From: Ketobacter sp.
GTDB lineage: Bacteria; Pseudomonadota; Gammaproteobacteria; Pseudomonadales; Ketobacteraceae
Length of the DNA stretch: 64,000 bases
Assembly (NCBI RefSeq): GCF_003671495.1
Contig: NZ_RCHN01000037.1
Location: forward strand, 1-64,000
Direction of reading: 5' to 3'
In this document: positions 17,453-25,951 of the stretch, in pieces
How the letters are laid out: the number at the start of each line of letters is the position of its first letter
How positions within the stretch are numbered: position 1 is the first letter of the stretch
Position numbers and translations under genes: made by a program
The notes under the pieces: generated by a model
Database searches by the model: none
The model's input: only the letters and a program-made list of their open reading frames with translations
Told to the model about the DNA's origin: nothing

Positions 17453-18309
17453 GGCGTCACCTGGGACAACTGCACCGGATTCAACCGTGCCTGCAAAGGC
17501 TCATCCAGTGCCACATTGTATTTCTGCTTCAACTCGGCAAGGTAACGCTGGGCGGCCCGGCCCTGCTCCTGCTCAAGCCAGGCGGCCAGAACCTGCGGCT
17601 GCACCGTCTCAAAGGGTGGCGTGGCAGCGGGCTCCTGTTGCGAGATCAATACCAGGTGGTAGCCATAACCGGAGCGCACCGGCCCTTGCCATTGTCCGGT
17701 GGACAGCCCCGCCAGCGCCTGAGAAAACCCCGCGCCGAATACATTGTCAATCACCTGCGGCTCACTGAGCTCGAAGTCTTCAACCAGGAGCGAGCGCTCC
17801 CCCAGCGGGGTTTGCGCTGACGTTTTCAACGTGGCCAGTGCCGCCTCGGCCGCCGCGCTGCTGTGAAACAGACGTTGACTGAAAGCTACCCGTGCCGGAG
17901 TCTGAAACTGTTGCGCATGCTCCTGATAATACGCCCGCAGTACATCATCACCGGGTTGCGCCAGGCTGATGGTATCCTCCAGCAGGAATTGCATCTTCTG
18001 CGCCAGGCGCCGCTGGATGATGATGTCGTCCTGATCCAACCCCAACGCCATCGCCTCCCTGGCCAACAGCACTTCCTGCAGGTAATCGTTCAACAGCGCC
18101 TGCTGTTCTTCCAAGGTGGGCACGCGGTTACGCTGGCGCTGCCACAGCGTGCTCAAACGATCAAACTCCTCCAGGCTGACGTTCACCTGCTGCGGGTTTG
18201 CCTCCGGGGTCTCATCACCGAGCCACAGTGATCCCGCAAACAATAATCCACCCGCGATCACAAAATGGGTGAGGGGCTCGGCGCACAGCCGCTTGAAAAT
18301 GGGGGGCAC
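17449..18309 (-). CDS. PpiC/SurA-type peptidyl-prolyl isomerase, membrane-anchored, copy 1
   Basis: Protein of 286 aa with one N-terminal membrane anchor (about residues 15-32), a helical chaperone-like domain with ALLNDYLQEVLLAREAMALGLDQDD, and a C-terminal parvulin-like region ending in GQWQGPVRSGYGYHLVLI. The parvulin block is short and divergent, so it may be a chaperone more than a catalyst. It probably folds the exported partner proteins in the periplasm (inference from context). It is the first of the PPIase-HupE-DUF3604 triplet and has a counterpart at 26 kb. Confidence 0.82.
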   Translation of the reverse strand: MPPIFKRLCAEPLTHFVIAGGLLFAGSLWLGDETPEANPQQVNVSLEEFDRLSTLWQRQRNRVPTLEEQQALLNDYLQEVLLAREAMALGLDQDDIIIQRRLAQKMQFLLEDTISLAQPGDDVLRAYYQEHAQQFQTPARVAFSQRLFHSSAAAEAALATLKTSAQTPLGERSLLVEDFELSEPQVIDNVFGAGFSQALAGLSTGQWQGPVRSGYGYHLVLISQQEPAATPPFETVQPQVLAAWLEQEQGRAAQRYLAELKQKYNVALDEPLQARLNPVQLSQVTP

Positions 18310-18329
18310 CTGTTTGTCTCCTTACGTGT

Positions 18330-19694
18330 TTAGCGTGGGGGTTGCGTTCCCCGAATATCGTCCGCCGCCAGAAACGCCTGGTAGGCCGCAGACTGGCGCA
18401 GCAGGCTGCGGCCGGTGTCGATGAGCACATCCACCTCCACATCCGTCAGCTCCAGACTGGTGGGCAACGAATTCAAATATTCACTGAGTTTTTCGCGTTT
18501 CTCCGATGAGAACTTCACGTCCACCAGGTGAAACTGGGTGGGCAGGCCTGCCGTACTCGCCTGCCGGCGCAGGTCATCCATGGCCTCATGAATCAGCGTC
18601 TGGGTTTCTGCCGTAAAGCGACTGATCTGCACAGAGGTCACTGCATCCAACGTGGTGCCCAGGGATGGTTTCTGTGCCGACTGGTCAATGGTCCGTTCCG
18701 GATTCACCTCGGCATCCACAAAGATCACCAGCACATGGCTGGGTGCCCGTGCCTGGTTCAGCTCCTGCAACCCCATCACTTCCAAACGTTCCAGCATTGC
18801 CCGCAACCCCAGGTTGTCGGATATGCCGCCGTCCACCAGGTGGATGTATGGCCGCTTGTCTTTATCCAGGTAACTGCGCACGTTAGTCAGCAACTGCCGT
18901 TCACGCAGATTGTCAGGGGCGTCGCTTTCCAGGACGCTCCACCAGGGGCTCTTACTCACATCGCAATCGCCGCTGCGGTTCTCCAGCACCACACTGGGAA
19001 ACAGCACCGGCACCGCAGAAGAGGCGGTCACCGCACGGGCCACCTTGAGCTGGCTCAGGTCCGAACAGAGCAAGTCGAAGTATTCTTGAATGAAGGCGAT
19101 GCGATTGCCCTGACTCAGGTCAGTGGCGTTGATGGAAATCAAAGGCGTCGGCCGCATGTCGGCAAAGGTTTTGCCCTTGAACACCTGGCGATCATAGTAA
19201 TCGATGGCCATCTCGGTACGGTCGAAGCCGGAGAACATGGATTTGAACCAGTAGGCGGGGTTCAGCAACTTGCGGATCAGGGTGCCCTGTATGCTCTGGC
19301 GCAGAAAGTCTTTCTCATAGGTCTCAAAGATCTCATCGCCGAACAAGCCATAGTAGGCCGCGGTGAAACTGCCGCCGGAGACAGAACTGATGTGGTCCAC
19401 TTCATCCAGCAGGCGACGACGGTTGCCTTCCGCTCCGATCCGGGTGGCAGCCAGCTCCTGTAGCACGCCATAGGAAAGCGCTGCCGCCCGGGTGCCACCC
19501 CCGGAAAACGACATATACACTGAAATATCGCCCATGTGTCCAATGTGCGAGATACCCCGGTATCCCGTGCTGGTGTCGATGCTGTCGAGGGCGGCATTTT
19601 GTGGTGCATAGATGGAGGCGCACCCATTCATGAACACAACGGACAGCACAACCGGCCACAAGCTGCGACCGGCGTTAAAGCACCTTGAGAACAT
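18330..19694 (-). CDS. Patatin-like phospholipase lipoprotein
   Basis: Ser-Asp dyad acyl hydrolase of 454 aa. A lipoprotein signal with FMNGC puts the lipid Cys at residue 25. The oxyanion motif is SGGGTRA (64-70). The nucleophile elbow is SVSGG with S106; its first position is Ser where patatins usually have Gly. The catalytic Asp is D288 in HLVDGGISDN. Likely acts on membrane lipids at the inner face of the outer membrane. It heads the minus-strand cluster that ends in OMPLA, so two phospholipases share the unit. The start lies only 22 bp from the divergent AraC-type gene, so its promoter must overlap that gene's coding region. Confidence 0.9.
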   Translation of the reverse strand: MFSRCFNAGRSLWPVVLSVVFMNGCASIYAPQNAALDSIDTSTGYRGISHIGHMGDISVYMSFSGGGTRAAALSYGVLQELAATRIGAEGNRRRLLDEVDHISSVSGGSFTAAYYGLFGDEIFETYEKDFLRQSIQGTLIRKLLNPAYWFKSMFSGFDRTEMAIDYYDRQVFKGKTFADMRPTPLISINATDLSQGNRIAFIQEYFDLLCSDLSQLKVARAVTASSAVPVLFPSVVLENRSGDCDVSKSPWWSVLESDAPDNLRERQLLTNVRSYLDKDKRPYIHLVDGGISDNLGLRAMLERLEVMGLQELNQARAPSHVLVIFVDAEVNPERTIDQSAQKPSLGTTLDAVTSVQISRFTAETQTLIHEAMDDLRRQASTAGLPTQFHLVDVKFSSEKREKLSEYLNSLPTSLELTDVEVDVLIDTGRSLLRQSAAYQAFLAADDIRGTQPPR

Positions 19695-19716
19695 AGGTCC
19701 CCACCCAATTCGTAAA

Positions 19717-20859
19717 ATGTATATGAGCGATGAAAGTCAACGGGCCCCGGCATCCCAACCTGAAGTCACCCATCTTTTGTATTTATCGGCGCAAATCTTA
19801 TCACTATACTTTACTGCAAAACATCCAAAAACTGCACGAGTGTCTTCTGTGGATCTGAAAGAACTGGATTTCCGCGATGGTGTTATTCGCCACGAAACAT
19901 GCAATGACCCGGTACAAATGGAGAAACTGGCGGAGCCCTGGATCGCCCAGTATGTGCACGTGGGCAAAGGTCCGTTCAAATCAGAGTTCACCCAGCTGTA
20001 TGGCTGCCATATGCAAATGAACTGGGTCAATTACGGTTCCAGTACCCATGTCATGGGGCCGATTCCGGCGGGTTGCCTGTGCTTTGGTTTACCGGTAGCC
20101 ATGCCACACCCGGTGCGTTTCAGCCTGCAGGCCTTTAAAGCGGATGAGTTACTGGTCATGAGCGCCGGGCAGGAAGTGGACATGATCGTGCGGGACCATT
20201 TTTCCATGCTGGTGGTGGCCTTCGAACTGAACTGGATCGAGCGCATGCTGCAGGCTCTGCTGGGGGAGCCCGTGTACCGCCGCCACCGCAATTATCGGTT
20301 GCAGTTGGGGGGCCAGCAATCCGGCCTCGATCTGGCAGGCGGCATTGTGCACCACATTATGCGCGTGATGAAAGAGCCCTCCCTGCTGCAAACAGCGGGC
20401 TTTTCCATGTCCCTGGAACGGTATGCGAGTGAGAACCTGCTGCTGTCGGTCTCTACCGAGCTGCGCCGGGAGAACCGCACCCACAAACGCCAGGTGGCGA
20501 AGGCCGCGCGGGAATTTATCTGCAATCATTACGACGAGTTATTTTCCATCGCCGACCTGTGTGAGGCTCTGGGTTGCACAGAGCGCACCCTGCATGCCGG
20601 ATTTGTGGAATACTACAACACCACGCCCAAGCAATATCTAAAACGGATTCGATACATGGAGGCCCGGCGCCGACTGCTGCGCATTGAACCACACCAACGC
20701 ATTTTTGATGTGGCGTTAGCCTGCGGCCTGCACCACGAAGGGCGCTTCGCCCGGGAGTACTACCGCTTGTTCGGGGAAATGCCGGCCCAGACCTGTGGCC
20801 GCCGTCAGCATGACCAGCAAACCGACTCAGCCGGCAGCAAAGGACTCAGCGACGCCTGA
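19717..20859 (+). CDS. AraC-family transcriptional regulator
   Basis: Regulator of about 380 aa. The C-terminal two-HTH AraC domain is clear: FSIADLCEALGCTERTLHAGFVEYY, then TPKQYLKRIRYMEARRRLLR and IFDVALACGLHHEGRFAREYYRLFGEMP. The N-terminal ~270 residues form a cupin-like ligand domain (PIPAGCLCFGLP, EVDMIVRDHFSMLVV). The frame is open back to 19612, inside the divergent patatin gene; the ATGs at 19717 and 19723 are the sensible starts, although the ribosome site is weak. It is placed between two paralogous envelope clusters, divergent from one and convergent with the other, and is the best candidate for their regulator (inference). Confidence 0.88.
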   Translation: MYMSDESQRAPASQPEVTHLLYLSAQILSLYFTAKHPKTARVSSVDLKELDFRDGVIRHETCNDPVQMEKLAEPWIAQYVHVGKGPFKSEFTQLYGCHMQMNWVNYGSSTHVMGPIPAGCLCFGLPVAMPHPVRFSLQAFKADELLVMSAGQEVDMIVRDHFSMLVVAFELNWIERMLQALLGEPVYRRHRNYRLQLGGQQSGLDLAGGIVHHIMRVMKEPSLLQTAGFSMSLERYASENLLLSVSTELRRENRTHKRQVAKAAREFICNHYDELFSIADLCEALGCTERTLHAGFVEYYNTTPKQYLKRIRYMEARRRLLRIEPHQRIFDVALACGLHHEGRFAREYYRLFGEMPAQTCGRRQHDQQTDSAGSKGLSDA

Positions 20860-20887
20860 TCAAACCGCCCCGCCGAGCCCTGCGGCA

Positions 20888-21520
20888 TCAGAGTTTATCC
20901 ACCGACATGGCAAGCGCCTTGGAAATGCGGATCACCACTTCGCGGCCCACATATTCCGGTTTGATTTCCACGTCGTCGCGCACTGGCACCATGCGTTTTT
21001 CGCCGTCAGGGAACATCAGAATCGCCGTGTGGCTCTTCTGATCCACAGCAGAAATGGTGGCCGTCACCTGCACTGAGCCGGCTGCCAGGCCTGCCGGCTT
21101 ATCGCCTTCAGGGGCAGTGGCCACGACCGCGCCTGCATCCATGGCATCGGTTTCGGGGTCGCCCGGTTCCTTCACATACACCAGCAGCTCCTCCGCATAG
21201 GCCACCCGCACCATATCCCCTTTCTGCACCTGGTCGAGGTTGGCCACTTCAGGCCCTACGGTCAGAGTTTGACGGTTGCCGTCAGCGTCCACCAAGGTCA
21301 CGCTGCGCTTCTTGTGATTGATGGCCTCCACTTCGGCAGTGAGGGTCATGATTCGAGAGCCGATCCCACCCGGCACACCCGGCTCCACCACAACGGATTC
21401 ATCCACGTCCACCGTCAGAGGACCGGTATCTTCCGGCGGCTGTGACGCACAACCACCGGCGGCAAGCAGAATCAACAAACTGCTGCCTACGCCTGCCATA
21501 TTGGATCGATTGATTTTCAT
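20888..21520 (-). CDS. Lipoprotein with internal tandem domain repeat
   Basis: Predicted lipoprotein of 210 aa. The signal peptide ends in lipobox LAAGGC (Cys24). Two similar ~55-residue beta-rich units follow. The first starts at MTLTAEVEAINHKKRSVTL and the second at VQVTATISAVDQKSHTAIL; both continue with DADG/FPDG turns, a basic Val-rich strand and a final strand ending LLVYV or LAMSV. No named family was recognised. The start at 21520 has AGGAG 8 nt upstream; an in-frame start 13 codons earlier has no support. It is the last gene of the second envelope cluster, convergent with the AraC gene. Confidence 0.75.
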   Translation of the reverse strand: MKINRSNMAGVGSSLLILLAAGGCASQPPEDTGPLTVDVDESVVVEPGVPGGIGSRIMTLTAEVEAINHKKRSVTLVDADGNRQTLTVGPEVANLDQVQKGDMVRVAYAEELLVYVKEPGDPETDAMDAGAVVATAPEGDKPAGLAAGSVQVTATISAVDQKSHTAILMFPDGEKRMVPVRDDVEIKPEYVGREVVIRISKALAMSVDKL

Positions 21521-21570
21521 ACATTGCACTCCTGCTGTTTGGTTAAATTCCCTGCACAATGGTGCCGCGC

Positions 21571-22422
21571 CTACATGAACCAGGACACGTAAAAGTTCAC
21601 ACCATTAAACTGGTTGTGGTATTTCAATTTGTATTCCGGTGTATCTTCGGATGCATTCAGGCTATTGCCGACGAAGGCAATCCCCACGCCCACGTGATCC
21701 AGTACTGCGTACTCCAGCCCCAGCTGCACTTCAGTATAGGAGCCATCCCAATCATCGTAGGTTAGATAAAAACCTTCGGCACTGAGATACCAGTACAGAT
21801 CGGGATTGACTCGGTAATTGACGCCAATGCCAACGGTGGGGAGTGGCAGGGTCTGGGCCACGTTTCCGCTGTCCTGGGATACCGGATTGCCATTGGAGTC
21901 GGTTTCCACGTCCAGATCCACCTGGAAACGGGAAATGTGAAATCCCCCACCCGCACTCAATTCCACCTTTTCATTGTGATAAAAGGACCAGTAGTAACCC
22001 AACTTCATCACATCGTAAATGAGCGAGCTTTCCATCTGGCTGCCCGCAGCAATGGTGATCTGTTCCCCATCCGGATTCACCCAGTCCACCGAGCTTTCCA
22101 GACGTTTGGAGGATTCGGTATCAATCCGGTACCAGGAAAAACCAATCTTGCCAGTGGGCGACAAACGATAGTAGCCATCCAGTTTCAATACCGTGGTTTC
22201 GATATCCAGGCCCAAGGTATCGGTTGGGCTCAGCGCCACGCCAGCCCCCAGATCACTGTCCACCAGGGAGATGGAGGAGTCGGCCCGGAATACATTGTAG
22301 CCCCCGAACGAGACATAGAACCGCTCACTCATCGCATAGTCACTGAGGCTGTTTTCAGCACTCGCCCACGGCGTTATCCACAACAGGCTTAACCCCAACA
22401 GGGCGATGGCTTTTGAATTCAT
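21571..22422 (-). CDS. Outer membrane beta-barrel protein
   Basis: Protein of 283 aa with a clean signal peptide (cleavage at WASA-EN, about residue 22). The mature region has amphipathic strands with aromatic belts (KIGFSWYRIDT, LYWYLSAEGFYLTYDD) and ends YVSWFM, consistent with an outer-membrane barrel of 8 to 12 strands. It resembles the general OmpW/OMP_b-brl group, but I cannot assign a family. Its ATG overlaps the stop of the preceding membrane-protein gene by 4 bp, so it is translationally coupled to the second cluster. It occupies the same relative position as the barrel gene at 13.5-14.4 kb, though sequence similarity between the two is not obvious by eye. Confidence 0.75.
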   Translation of the reverse strand: MNSKAIALLGLSLLWITPWASAENSLSDYAMSERFYVSFGGYNVFRADSSISLVDSDLGAGVALSPTDTLGLDIETTVLKLDGYYRLSPTGKIGFSWYRIDTESSKRLESSVDWVNPDGEQITIAAGSQMESSLIYDVMKLGYYWSFYHNEKVELSAGGGFHISRFQVDLDVETDSNGNPVSQDSGNVAQTLPLPTVGIGVNYRVNPDLYWYLSAEGFYLTYDDWDGSYTEVQLGLEYAVLDHVGVGIAFVGNSLNASEDTPEYKLKYHNQFNGVNFYVSWFM

Positions 22423-22919
22423 GTCGGCCTCTCTTGCGTGATCAATCGAACGATTTGGTCATGTCCTACCAGCTGTATGGTTTCCCGCAGCAGGGTGAAC
22501 AGGCTGATCAGCACGACCAACCACATCTGCACCACGGCGAAGTGTTGCCAGGAAACCCACTCCGAGGCCAATTCTACCGCAAATGTGTCCGTACCGGGCC
22601 GCAAAAAAACACTCGCCAGCTTTTCCAGCATATGGAACAGCAATGTGACCAGGTAGAACAGGCCGGTGCGCCAGATGATGTTATGCCAGATAATGCGGTC
22701 AAAATGACGGGCGATGGAAAGGCTGTCCACCACCAGAATCGCCTTGGCCACCAGCAATGCAGCCACAGTGGCCGTGGACGCCTTGGCCACGGTCAATCCA
22801 TTGGCATCCATCACCATGGCCTCGGTGATGGCAATCATATGAAACGTCACCAGAAAAAACACCGCAGCCGGCAGCATTTTTTTGAATTCGTGGCCCAGCC
22901 ATGTCAGCGCCTGCTTCAT
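22419..22919 (-). CDS. Four-TM inner membrane protein of unknown function
   Basis: Protein of 166 aa with four predicted membrane helices: about residues 15-32 (MLPAAVFFLVTFHMIAIT), 48-66, 82-100 (TGLFYLVTLLFHMLEKL) and 128-146. No signal peptide and no family recognised. It overlaps the DUF3604 stop by 4 bp upstream and the barrel gene start by 4 bp downstream, so it is tightly embedded in the operon. It has no counterpart in the first cluster. Confidence 0.75.
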   Translation of the reverse strand: MKQALTWLGHEFKKMLPAAVFFLVTFHMIAITEAMVMDANGLTVAKASTATVAALLVAKAILVVDSLSIARHFDRIIWHNIIWRTGLFYLVTLLFHMLEKLASVFLRPGTDTFAVELASEWVSWQHFAVVQMWLVVLISLFTLLRETIQLVGHDQIVRLITQERPT

Positions 22920-24841
22920 CCAGGGGTATACCAGATGGCGGATGTATAAGCCCGCTCCTGAATGGTCAAACGGGCGTTTTCCGGCGCCTTCACGCCAAAA
23001 CGCTTCTGGTCATAGGCGGTCCAACGGGGGGTTGGAATTTCGATGACCCGGACATAGTAGAACGCCCGCAGCTTGGGATCGAAATCCGGGTCCTGCCAAA
23101 CCTGGATCAGCTCCGGCGCACCGATGGTGTTGGTCCAGGTGGCGTTTTCCAGGTCCACCGTACTGCCCACCGGCGGCAGCTTGCCGTCACTGCCGGGTGT
23201 GCGCTGATCGCTCCAGGCCACGTCATAGACTTTTTCCTGCAACTCACCCTTGCCATCCAGCCAGCCTTTTACAATCTGAATGCGATCCAGGTTGGCGCCG
23301 ATGGGGTCACGCAGGGCCGCCACCAGGAAAGACGGCGCGGTATCCTGCGGAGCGTTCTGCAGGTCTCCGCCCATGGGAACCCCTTTTACGTAACCCACGT
23401 CCGCAGGATTGCGGGTGTTGGCATCCGCCGCTACAAAATCCCAGCCACCAAAGAACCGCACCACCATACGCGGTCCGGTGGTTACGTAGGTTTCCTTGCG
23501 CTCCATGGCATCCCACAGTGCTGCCCGGGTATTCTCCTCGGCCCACACGGCGGTGTAACTGGCGGCGCCCACTTCCCAGTCATACACCACCACGCCGGTT
23601 TTCTTGTTATTCACGAACAGGCCTTTGATGCGTTCCGGGCTCGGCTCCTGGGGCGTGGTTTTACCAAAAAAGTTTTCCTCCTCCATCGCCGTCAGGCCGG
23701 TGTGAGCATCACTGCCCCCCGCCATACCGAACTTATAGGGGTTGGTGCCGTATTTTTCTTCCAGCTTCAGACCGTTCTTCAGGGCGCTGCGCACATATTC
23801 TCCGGCCAGCATGTCTTTGGTTTTGGGCACACTGCCATCCAGGTTGGTCTTGTCCCAGGTTTCAAAATCCGCAAACTCATCGTTGGGGGAAAGGTAAGGA
23901 TGGGATTCACCATCGCCTTTGGTTTGGGCGGCTTCATACAGCCGCTCCCATTTTGCCCGCTGCTGCACATACTCTTTGTTGAGGCGCTTGCCGAAGGCTT
24001 TCTCCACCGGGAACATCATCCCGTTACTCAGATTGCCGTTGTGGGGAATGGCCAACACCCGGCCGCCGGTTTTGTCCTCATAGTTCTGCATCCATTTCCA
24101 CAGGTCCACCGGATTATCGCTGCCCGCCGGTGGATACACGGTAAAGGGCTCCACCTGGCTGGCCTTGTCGCCGTTATCGCGAAAGATCACATTGCGGTGC
24201 AGGTTGTTGCCTTTCACCAGGGAGGTCCATTCGTAACCGATAAACGCAGTAAAGCGGCCGGGCTCGTTGTAGGCCTCAGCCGCTGCAATGGTTTCCTGCC
24301 AAGCGGCCTTGTAGGGTGCAGTACCTGGCGAGTACATCAATGCCTTGGGAAAAGTACCCTGGGAAAAACGCCCGATCAAATCCATGGCCGCCGCCGGCCC
24401 CTGCCCGTTCTGGATCATCTGGTACCATTTTTTGCCGACGGGGTCCGCCAGAATGTTCGGCTTTCCGGCATACAGATCCGGGAACATGCCCATGTTGTCG
24501 GAATGGTCCGATACCACCAGAAAATCCAGTGGCCGCGCCAGCTTTGCAGGCTGGCCGGAGGATGCCATCACCTGCTCACCACGGGCAAAACGATAGGCAT
24601 CCCGGGGCGTGAGTTTTGCGCCAAAGGCACCGGCATCCATGGAAAACCCGGTATGCAGGTGGGTGTCGCCAAAATAGGGGCGGGTGGGAAAACTGCGATT
24701 GACGTACGGGGAGTACGACTTGCCGCCGTGGACTTTCTCGGCGGTTTTCTGATCCAGTGCTCCGGCGTCCATACCGCCATAGCTCACATTGGCCAGCAGA
24801 CCGGTCAGGCCGATCAGTGTCAGGTGTCGAAAACGTTTCAC
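22916..24841 (-). CDS. DUF3604 (PHP-like) exported protein, copy 2
   Basis: Paralogue of the DUF3604 protein at 14.5-16.4 kb, alike along the whole length. The frame is open to 24967, but the GTG at 24841 has AAGGAG 7 nt upstream and gives a proper signal peptide, so I start there (641 aa). Motifs are GDTHLHTGFSMDAG (H61, H63), VVSDHSDNMG, PHNGNLSNG and GGSDAHTG. The last differs from copy 1 (GSTDSHT) but keeps the Asp and His. Expected to be a periplasmic or surface metal-dependent hydrolase; the substrate is unknown. It sits downstream of HupE/UreJ and PPIase copies, as in cluster 1. Confidence 0.88.
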   Translation of the reverse strand: MKRFRHLTLIGLTGLLANVSYGGMDAGALDQKTAEKVHGGKSYSPYVNRSFPTRPYFGDTHLHTGFSMDAGAFGAKLTPRDAYRFARGEQVMASSGQPAKLARPLDFLVVSDHSDNMGMFPDLYAGKPNILADPVGKKWYQMIQNGQGPAAAMDLIGRFSQGTFPKALMYSPGTAPYKAAWQETIAAAEAYNEPGRFTAFIGYEWTSLVKGNNLHRNVIFRDNGDKASQVEPFTVYPPAGSDNPVDLWKWMQNYEDKTGGRVLAIPHNGNLSNGMMFPVEKAFGKRLNKEYVQQRAKWERLYEAAQTKGDGESHPYLSPNDEFADFETWDKTNLDGSVPKTKDMLAGEYVRSALKNGLKLEEKYGTNPYKFGMAGGSDAHTGLTAMEEENFFGKTTPQEPSPERIKGLFVNNKKTGVVVYDWEVGAASYTAVWAEENTRAALWDAMERKETYVTTGPRMVVRFFGGWDFVAADANTRNPADVGYVKGVPMGGDLQNAPQDTAPSFLVAALRDPIGANLDRIQIVKGWLDGKGELQEKVYDVAWSDQRTPGSDGKLPPVGSTVDLENATWTNTIGAPELIQVWQDPDFDPKLRAFYYVRVIEIPTPRWTAYDQKRFGVKAPENARLTIQERAYTSAIWYTPG

Positions 24842-24957
24842 GATAAAACTCCTTTTCAGGTTCAGTGGATTGCCCGTGCATTCAAATTTGCTTTGCGGGC
24901 CGCTGCGGCAGGAACGGGCGGTGATGCCTCGCCCCCAGCGGTTCCGCCACAAGCCCG

Positions 24958-25950
24958 TCATCCCCAAAAACTCAATGTTCGCTCAATGGTCCAGAATGCG
25001 GCCATGGAGCCAATGCCATACGCGGCCAAGTGCCTGGGCCACCGCTGCGTTGCCCCGCCCATCATCACTTTAACCAACCAGGCCAAAACCAATATGACAG
25101 CCACAAACAACAGCTGACCTGCCTCCACCCCCAGATTGAAGAACAACAGGGCCGCCGGCACATCCCCCGGCGGCAATCCGATTTCCCCCAGTGCCGCTGC
25201 AAAACCGAGGCCATGCAACAGCCCGAAGCTGAACGCCACCATCCAGGGCCAGCGGGCTGTGGAGCTGGGCACGCCTCGCTGGGAGCGCACTACCTCCGCC
25301 GCCACAAACAAGATACTCAGGGCAATGCAGGCTTCCACTGGCGGCACCGGGACCCGCACCAGCGCCAACGCCGCCAGGCTCAGGGTAATGCTGTGTGCAA
25401 GCGTAAACGCGGTGATGGTCCACACCAGTTTGCGGAGATCCGTGACCAGCATCACCAACACCAGCACAAACAGCAGGTGATCCAGGCCACCCAAAATGTG
25501 TTCCACCCCAAGCTGGAAATACGCGACGATCACCTCCCGTAATCCGCCCGCCACTCCCACGCTGTAATGAGGTGCATCCGGGGTCAGGCGGTGCACAGTA
25601 CTCGCCCCATCCAGGTATTCCACCCGCACCAACACTTCGGCTGAGGATGCCACCAACCCCTCGATCTTCACCGCCAGACCCGCCAGGCCACCGTCTCGTG
25701 GCAGGGTCCAACGCTGCAAGTGGGCATCGCCGATAAAGCCGTCCATCACATCCGCCCGGGGTTCGGCTTGCCCGTCGAGCAGCACATTCAGCGCCAGCCT
25801 CTGATTGCCCCCCTGCGCCGGCACTTTCCACAACACCTCGATGACTGCGGGGCTGATTTCAGTCAGCTGAAGATAGGCGGGGCGCAGATCATCGCCCTGG
25901 ACCCGGGTGACTGCAAACAACATAACCGTCAGCAGCAGAAACAGGCGCAT
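24958..25950 (-). CDS. HupE/UreJ-type membrane protein, copy 2
   Basis: Counterpart of the protein at 16.5-17.5 kb, 330 aa. Signal peptide to about VQG, an extracytoplasmic beta domain of about 120 residues, then six to seven helices. The core motif GVEHILGGLDHLLFVL gives H151, D157 and H158; TAFTLAHSITL and FGLLHGLGFA are conserved. The frame is open to 25986, but the ATG at 25950 lies one base after the PPIase stop and has AGGA in front, indicating coupling. A metal permease role is possible by family, and the Fur-like site upstream of the cluster would fit, but neither is proven. Confidence 0.85.
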   Translation of the reverse strand: MRLFLLLTVMLFAVTRVQGDDLRPAYLQLTEISPAVIEVLWKVPAQGGNQRLALNVLLDGQAEPRADVMDGFIGDAHLQRWTLPRDGGLAGLAVKIEGLVASSAEVLVRVEYLDGASTVHRLTPDAPHYSVGVAGGLREVIVAYFQLGVEHILGGLDHLLFVLVLVMLVTDLRKLVWTITAFTLAHSITLSLAALALVRVPVPPVEACIALSILFVAAEVVRSQRGVPSSTARWPWMVAFSFGLLHGLGFAAALGEIGLPPGDVPAALLFFNLGVEAGQLLFVAVILVLAWLVKVMMGGATQRWPRHLAAYGIGSMAAFWTIERTLSFWG

Positions 25951-25951
25951 G

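Noticed and set aside
22901-25117. A 738-codon plus-strand open frame opposite DUF3604 copy 2
   Set aside because: Antisense shadow; the minus-strand protein has a signal peptide, ribosome site and family motifs.
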